A DNA stretch of 64,000 nt from assembly GCA_022432975.1 (NCBI GenBank), contig CM039508.1:14755549-14819548 (forward strand). The letters are read 5' to 3'. A program made the translations under genes and the position numbers. Source of the DNA: Begonia masoniana (lineage: Eukaryota; Streptophyta; Magnoliopsida; Cucurbitales; Begoniaceae). Positions within the stretch are counted from its first letter, which is position 1. Every line of letters begins with the position of its first letter. The notes below the pieces were generated by a model. The model saw nothing but the letters and a program-made list of their open reading frames with translations, did no database searches and was not told where the DNA came from. Of the stretch, positions 58,442 to 64,000 are shown piece by piece.

Positions 58442-59747
58442 AATCTACAAAACAGACATGAAATAAAATATGCAATACAGATATTAATAATTTAACATAG
58501 AATGATAAATGAAAGAAAAAATACTCCTACTAAGTATCATACCCTCAAAACAATTATTCATAATAACTGAAATTTAAACTTAGCAGGCTAAGATCCATAT
58601 TTCACATAATTTCAAGTCAGCTTTGGCATGACACTTAAAATTAGGTTATTTAGGTAGATAACAACTTATCAATTACATCTCATGTAACTCTTAGATAATT
58701 TATGAGATCATGATATCAAATATCAAGGCATGTTTAACAAATCTCATCTAATACCATTAGGCCCAAAACTATTTTGACAGCCTAATTAAGTCTAACCATA
58801 TTCAAACATATGAGTAGCACCATTACTCCATCCTGCCTAACTAAGATAACTAAATGCACTCCTACTTTGGTAGAACGTACATTAAGTGATCAAAGCCTTG
58901 ACAAGTGTTGATACATGGGTGGTATTAGACTTAAATTTTAAGTGAGGGTCACATTAAATAATATGTTTTATCAAGTATAAAAATACATGGGTTAATTATC
59001 AAATAAACACACATGATAAGAATAGCATGATAAAACATAATAATGACATAGTTTCATCTCATGAAAATAATGTCTAAAATTCGCGATTTTTAGTCATAAA
59101 ACAATTTTGTATGCGCTACGATACGGTGACCAAAATTTTTAATCAAAAGATATATTAAGATTTAGTTACAAAAATATCCAGATTTGATCTCATCAAATCC
59201 GATTTGATCTCATCAAATCCGACCAAAATTTTGCACTAAATTTGATCCAATCATACCGCATAACCATATATTAGATTTGATCAAATCAAACCGTATAACC
59301 GCATATTAGATTTGATCAAATCAAACCGTATTATGTAATCGCAAATCAGATCGGATATCAAAATTGGATTGCATGATTCAGAATATCTCATATTAAATCA
59401 AAATTGAATTATAGAACAGATTCGAATTAATCATCTCATGATAAACCCTAACCAGAACCAAGTCCGAACCTTAATCGGAATCAAGCAAACGAATTCAAAT
59501 TCCGAATTAAGCAAACAAATTCGAAAAGAAAAATACAGATTCGGAGTTCAACATCTCATGTCAAACCCTAATCGGATTTAAGCAAACGAATCCGAGAATA
59601 ATAAAAGTCTCGGGTTCAACATCTTATGTCAAACCCTAATCGGAATTAAGCAAACAAATCCGATTCGAACAAATCACAGATTCAAAATCCAAATAATTTC
59701 GAAAAAGAACACAGATTCAATTTAATCGAAATGCAACAAAAAACCTG
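58442..59747 (-). other. Copia B long 5' leader with tandem repeats
   Basis: A 1.3-kb non-coding leader between PBS and gag. Local repeats include two tandem copies of GATTTGATCTCATCAAATCC (about 59174-59220), units of AGATTTGATCAAATCAAACC (59273-59330), and several copies of CTCATGTCAAACCCTAATCG with AGCAAACGAAT (59430-59670). Their self-complementarity could give structured leader RNA. Confidence 0.65.
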
Positions 59748-59748
59748 G

Positions 59749-59760
59749 CTCTGATACCAC
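59749..59760 (-). promoter_or_regulatory. Copia B primer-binding site
   Basis: On the - strand GTGGTATCAGAG follows directly after the LTR end ACTAACA at 59761. It is the tRNA-iMet complement and sets the element orientation. Confidence 0.9.
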
Positions 59761-60335
59761 TGTTAGTATTTTATCTTCACGATTAGTTTAGGTCACGCAG
59801 CGGAAAACGATTAATTCAATAAAAAATCGCAGATCGTGCATTTTGATTAAACCACAACGATTATGCTAACCTGGTTTGATTTCGAATTTCTCTTTAAGAT
59901 GCCGATTCGATCACAGAGACGCTGAAATAATCGAACGCCCTCTATTCGTATCCACACGTGAGCGGGAATCCAACGCCTTGGATTCTTGTCTGCTAGGACC
60001 CGCAAATTCTAGAGAATAATCTAGAATTTGCCTCTATCAACCGACGATCAAAAATCGTGTAGAATGATAATCGTCTCACCCTTCTTAGGGTTGCGAAATT
60101 AAAACCCTTTTAATTCCCTTCATATGGGCTTCATAAGCCCATAACGATTTTAACCCAAAACCCGCTCAGTTGTGCGACCCAATAGGCTCATTTAATATGA
60201 CAGTGGGCCTAAAACATTTTTAGGGTCCACAAGTTATAATTGGTCTCTAGCAAGACATTATAACTACCCATATTAAAATAAGATGTGATCTACAAAAATC
60301 ATCCATATGATTATCCTAAAGCACTAGCATCAACA
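59761..60335 (-). repeat. Copia B 5' LTR
   Basis: 575 bp, the same ends as the 3' LTR. It lacks 18 bp after AAAAAATCGCAG (59833). The repeated ATCG/ACG context at the edge suggests a small slippage deletion. The open frame that starts in it (60285) is a chance extension of the interrupted CRM-like RT. Confidence 0.93.
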
Positions 60336-61226
60336 TGGCCAACACCTAAGTTAATCAAGGAGGTAAGAAGTTTTCATGGTTTGGCTTCATTTTATAGGCG
60401 TTTTGTTAAGAACTTCAACACCATTGCTGCATCCCTCACTGAAGTTATTAAAAAGAATGTTGATTTTTATTGGGGAGAAGAACAAAGTAAGTCTTTTGAA
60501 TTAGTAAAAGAAAAATTGTGTATTGCACCAGTTCTAGCGTTGCCTAACTTTTCTGTTGCTTTTGATCTTGAGTGTGATGCTTCAGGTGTTGGAATTGGAG
60601 CTGTGTTAATACAAGAAAAGCGTCCTATAGCTTACTTTAGTGAGAAGTTAAGTGGAGCTATATTGAATTATCCAACATACGATAAGGAGTTATATGCATT
60701 GGTTCGATCTTTGGAAACATGGCAGCATTATTTATGGCCCAAGGAGTTCATTATCCACACTGATCATCAATCCTTGTGGCATTTGAAAAGTCAAAATAAG
60801 TTAAACAAAAGACATGCAAGGTGGATGCAGTTTATAGAGACGTTTCCATATGTAATAAAGTATAAACAAGGCAAGGAGAATGTTGTGGCAGATGCACTTT
60901 CTCGCAGGTACGCTCTATTGAATTCGTTGAGTGCTAAAATGATGGGGTTCTCACATTTAATTGATCTGTATGAGAATGATTTGGATTTTGCTAAAGTATA
61001 TGGTTTATGTAGTAAAGGTGGATTTGGGAAATTCTATAAGCATGATAAGTTTTTGTTTAAGGAAAATAAACTTTGCATTCTAGTAAGTTCTATGCGTGAG
61101 TTATTAGTGCATGAAGCTCATTGTGGAGGTTTGATGGGTCATTTTGGAACTAAACGTACACTTGACATTTTAAATGAGCATTTTTATTGGCCAAAAATGA
61201 AAAGAGATGTTGTACGTTTTTTGTGA
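60336..61226 (+). pseudogene. CRM-like reverse transcriptase end, RNase H, and start of integrase
   Basis: It resumes after copia B with [20 protein letters not shown], then [18 protein letters not shown] (RNase H) and [21 protein letters not shown] follows, then the integrase zinc-finger start ([28 protein letters not shown]). The frame breaks at about 61210, where a shift of one base leads into the next frame. Apart from that shift the sequence is well preserved. Confidence 0.85.
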
Positions 61227-62421
61227 TTGTTGTGTGACATGTAGAAAGGCAAAATCTAAGATTCAACCTCATGGTTTATATACTCCGCTCCCTGTTCCTA
61301 GTGAGCCATGGATGCATATTAGTATGGATTTTGTTTTGGGATTGCCTAGATCTAGAAATGGACATGATTCTGTTTTTGTGGTTGTGGATAGATTTAGCAA
61401 AATGGCACATTTCATTGCTTGTCACAAGACTGATGATGCTACACATATTGCAAATCTTTTCTTTCGAGATATTGTGCGTTTACATGGTGTTCCTAAGTCT
61501 ATTGTATCAGATAGAGATGTGAAATTTCTAAGTTACTTTTGGAAGGTTTTATTGGGTAAGTTAGGGACTAAACTTCTCTTTTCTACAACGTGTCATCCTC
61601 AAACAGATGGACAAACTGAGGTTGTTAATCGAACACTCATACAGGTATTGCGCAGTGTTGTAGGTAAGAACTTGAAGTCTTGGGAAGAATGTTTGCCATT
61701 GGTTGAATTTTCATATAACAGAACTGTCCACAGCACAACACATTTTTCACCTTTTGAAATCGTATATGGTTTTAATCCACTAACTCCTTTGGATTTGATT
61801 GAGATACCTGTGAATGAATTGAGTAGTCTGGATGGAAAAAAGAAGGCAGAACTTGTGAAACGCATCCATGCAAAGGTTCATGAGCACATTGAGAAAAGAA
61901 ACAAACAGGTTGCTGCTAGAGTTAATAAAGGAAGAAAAAAAGTTATTTTTGAACCGGGTGATTGGGTTTGGGTGCATATGAGAAAGGAAAGGTTTCCCGA
62001 AAAAAGGCGATCAAAATTAGCTCCACGTGGCAACGGGCCATTCCAAGTTTTGAAAAGGATCAACGACAATGCTTACTCATTGGATCTACGAGGCGAACAT
62101 AACATTTCTTCTACTTTTAATGTTGCTAATTTATCTCCCTTTGATGTAGGATCTGATTCGAGGTCGAATCCTTTTGAGGAGGGAGGGAATGATAAGCTTG
62201 AAGAGGTGGATTCTATAGAAGCAAATCAAGAGGATATATCAATGGCTAAAGAGGATTCAATACAACTACCACAAGGTCCATTGACAAGAGCTCGAGCTAA
62301 AGCATTTCAAAAGGCTATTCAAAACTTACTTTGTGTTGAAAAGATTGCTCAAAATGAAGAAGGAAATTTTCAACATTATTACACACTTATCGAAGCCTTA
62401 AATGAAGAGAATTCAGCTTGA
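61207..62421 (+). pseudogene. CRM-like integrase with C-terminal tail extending into the 3' LTR
   Basis: It continues with [15 protein letters not shown] (zinc-finger cysteines), [18 protein letters not shown] and [15 protein letters not shown], so the D, D and E catalytic residues are all present. Then come a GPF-type domain ([20 protein letters not shown]) and [20 protein letters not shown]. The tail with [19 protein letters not shown] runs 232 bp into the 3' LTR and stops at 62421. Comparable LTR-overlapping tails are known in CRM elements. The apparent ATG at 61207 is not a native start. Confidence 0.88.
62176..62189 (+). promoter_or_regulatory. CRM-like polypurine tract
   Basis: GAGGAGGGAGGGAA lies immediately before the 3' LTR start TGATAAGC, and doubles as coding sequence of the pol tail (EEGGN). 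Confidence 0.85.
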
Positions 62422-62852
62422 GAATATATATTACTTTATGGGCCGATTTGGTATTTGGCTTTCTTAGTTCAAGTTTATTATTTTTGCATAATTATTAGTG
62501 TTTTTCCATGCCCAAAGACATGTGTTAATGTGCCAAACGAATTTGGCTATTTTTTGGGTTATTTTAGGGTTTCTTTTATGCCTACTATAAAAGGGGCAAG
62601 TTTATCTTTGTAAAAAGAGCTACTATTATTTTTGGTGAATGCATTGTGAGAGTATTCTCCTCTTTGTTCTTGAATGAACCAAACCAAACTCAGCAAGAAT
62701 TGATCAACTTGTTGTTTCATTTAGGAGTTGGGGTCTTTAGGACATAGTTTCCTACGGGTTTCTCTTCGATCACCTACTCTATTTCTTAGTTTCTGGGGTT
62801 CTTTTCCATCTTTTGAGGGTTCAAAGAGTTTGCACCCAAAGGGTTCGCATCA
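62190..62852 (+). repeat. CRM-like 3' LTR
   Basis: 663 bp, the same ends as the 5' LTR, with about 14 substitutions between them by eye. It is followed by TSD CGTAG (62853-62857) and the rest of the SIRE-like LTR. Confidence 0.9.
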
Positions 62853-62857
62853 CGTAG

Positions 62858-63005
62858 GCTGGTTGAGGAACTGCGTTAACAACCTCCTATCTCATTTATT
62901 TCCGCATATTTATATTGTTCGTCATTGCATTCATTATCGGTGTCGCACGTAACACCCTGTGTGACACCGCATAACTAATCGTAATCTTTCAATTGGTATC
63001 AGAGC
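62858..63005 (+). repeat. SIRE-like LTR end and primer-binding site
   Basis: The LTR portion to about 62991 includes a stem around CGGTGTCGCAC...GTGTGACACCG (62938-62970). It is followed by TGGTATCAGAGC (62994-63005), the tRNA-iMet complement. Confidence 0.75.
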
Positions 63006-63061
63006 TGGTCACTTCTGTTTATTAAGCGGGATCAGCGGAACAAGATTATAGCTCGTGTGCG

Positions 63062-64000
63062 ATGGACTCTATGAAAGAAGGAGGTTCTATAATGCGTCTG
63101 TCATTGTTGGATAGGAGTAATTATACTTATTGGAAAGCAAGGATGAGGGCATTCATTAAAGCTATTGACGAGAAGGCTTGGAGATCTATTTTAACAGGTT
63201 TGAATCATCCTATTGACACTACTGCAGAAGGTATTATTTCTCCAAAACCCGAAGAAAATTGGACAGTAAATGAAGATGCTTTGGCACACAGCAATTCAAA
63301 GGCTCTAAATGCTATCTTTAATGGCGTGGATCCAATTCAGTTCAGACTCATCTCCATATGCGAATCGGTAAAAAGGGCATGGGAAATTCTTTAAACCACC
63401 TATGAAGGAACATCTACGGTAAAGTTGTCTAAAATGCAAATGTTAACCACTCGATTTGAGAATTTAAAGATGCAGGAAGATGAGACTATTGGCGTGTTCA
63501 ACGCTAAATTATGTGACATAGCTAATGAAGCGTTTGCTCTCGGTGAGATATTTTTCGAAGAAAAGTTTGTAAGAAAAACTTTAAGGTCTTTGCTACAACG
63601 ATTTGCCTATAAAGTCACTGTCATATAAGAAGCCAAAGATGTCTCTAAAATGAAGATAGAAGAGTTGATGGGATCTCTTAGAACTTTCGAGATGAATCTT
63701 GGAGGAGAAACCGAAATAAAGAAGGCAAAGGGAGTTGCTTTTAAAACAAAGGTACAGAATTACAACAAGCATGATGAAGATGACTTAGAGGAATCTCTAG
63801 CCCTGCTATCAAAGAATTTCAGCAGAGTTATGAAGAGATTTGGAAGAAATACTTGCAATGTCAGACAGGGTGTCACAAACTTTAAAAATGGTTCTTCATG
63901 CAACAAGAAGCACAGAGAAGAAACTTATGTATCTGATCAACCATTTAAGAACAAAGGCATTTAGTGCAGAGAGTGTGAAGGTTTTGGGCATATACAAGCA
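63062..64000 (+). pseudogene. SIRE-like copia gag with three nonsense codons
   Basis: From ATG 63062 the frame reads LLDRSNYTYWKARMRAFIKA, VKRAWEIL, a stop at 63392-63394, TTYEGTSTVKLSKMQML, EDETIGVFNAKLCDIANEAF, a stop at 63626-63628, KMKIEELMGSLRTFEMNL, then a stop at 63962-63964 just before a zinc knuckle (CRECEGFGHIQ) that is cut by the window edge. All three segments are in one frame. These motifs match the gag of SIRE-type copia elements. The protein cannot be made whole. Confidence 0.8.

Larger units (their letters stand above)
53054..60335 (-). mobile_element. Copia B: very young Ty1-copia element with an open polyprotein
   Basis: LTRs of 593 bp (3', 53054-53646) and 575 bp (5', 59761-60335) look identical apart from one 18-bp stretch missing from the right copy. 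Ends are TGTTAGTATTTTATC and AGCATCAACA on the + strand, with perfect TSD TGGCC (53049-53053 and 60336-60340). The PBS lies just inside the 5' LTR and a 1329-codon gag-pol is uninterrupted. Insertion into the CRM-like RT must be recent. Confidence 0.95.
46082..62852 (+). mobile_element. CRM-like chromovirus, full length but inactivated, with two nested insertions
   Basis: The two 663-bp LTRs (46082-46744 and 62190-62852) differ at about 14 positions by eye (about 2%). TSD CGTAG flanks both sides. The internal order is PBS, leader, gag, protease, RT, RNase H, integrase, polypurine tract. The solo LTR 46779-49511 lies just after the PBS and copia B (53054-60335) lies inside RT. The CRM-like assignment rests on the IDGGSCTNVAS protease motif, the [10 protein letters not shown]-terminal motif and a pol frame that runs into the 3' LTR. 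Two nonsense codons and two frameshifts inactivate it. Confidence 0.85.
45371..64000 (+). mobile_element. SIRE-like Ty1-copia element, split by the CRM-like element, running off the window
   Basis: The LTR portion left of 46081 continues right of 62853 (TSD CGTAG). It ends near 62991 (TCTTTCA) and is followed by TGGTATCAGAGC and a copia gag. The left border is not fixed; 45371 is only the place where LTR-like sequence seems to begin. The lineage is judged from the gag motifs. Gag has three in-frame stops, so the element is inactive. Confidence 0.65.

Noticed and set aside
60285..60335. Start of a 313-codon gene at 60285
   Set aside because: The ATG lies in the copia B LTR. The real coding sequence is the interrupted CRM-like RT from 60336.

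Overview
This is a repeat-rich stretch of a higher-plant (dicot-type) nuclear genome. The evidence is spliced genes with GT-AG introns, an AT-rich background, plant LTR-retrotransposon lineages (Ty1-copia, Athila-like Ty3-gypsy, chromoviruses, a Cassandra-type TRIM carrying a 5S-like domain) and a plasma-membrane H+-ATPase. Only two host genes are recognisable: one internal exon of a trichome-birefringence-like (TBL) family gene at the left edge (122-275, +), and a complete 16-exon plasma-membrane H+-ATPase gene (31045-37487, -; 951 codons). Nearly everything else is transposon, much of it nested. I resolved the nesting by matching TG...CA ends, target-site duplications (TSDs), primer-binding sites and interrupted reading frames.

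Left cluster (0.5-25.7 kb). A decayed Ty1-copia element on the + strand (copia A, 1700-25743) is split by an old Athila-like gypsy element on the - strand (1884-23541, TSD ATAT[A/G]). That element was then hit by four more insertions. They are a young, nearly complete chromovirus (4218-13399, -, TSD TACAT), a solo LTR (14470-16878, TSD CAGG[A/G]), an odd inverted TRIM composite (17597-18979, TSD TTTAG), and a solo LTR (20420-22438, TSD AAAAG). After the Athila insertion, the junction of its 3' LTR with copia A was duplicated in inverted orientation, giving a foldback of two arms of about 1.17 kb (539-2950).

Middle (25.7-45.3 kb). AT-rich intergenic DNA with microsatellites and small tandem duplications flanks the H+-ATPase gene. 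Palindromic MITE-like elements lie in its first intron and just upstream of its start codon. To the right are a possible MULE transposase scrap, a gypsy LTR remnant, and a solo LTR (41583-44944, TSD AAATC) holding a second solo LTR (41846-44061, TSD TCAAC).

Right cluster (about 45.3-64 kb). A SIRE-like copia element (+, LTR and gag visible, running off the right edge) is split inside its 5' LTR by a CRM-like chromovirus (46082-62852, +, TSD CGTAG). That chromovirus is itself split by a solo LTR (46779-49511, TSD TTGGG) and by a very young copia element with an uninterrupted 1329-codon polyprotein (copia B, 53054-60335, -, TSD TGGCC).

The points most worth a second look are the inverted Cassandra-type composite, the old foldback, serial GATCGATCGC hairpin arrays shared by three LTRs, catalytic-residue substitutions in the two youngest elements (integrase E to K, reverse transcriptase YVDD to YVDN), and a duplicated ORF-end/polypurine-tract junction in copia B. 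I see no cellular system that looks new. The novelty is in transposon structure.
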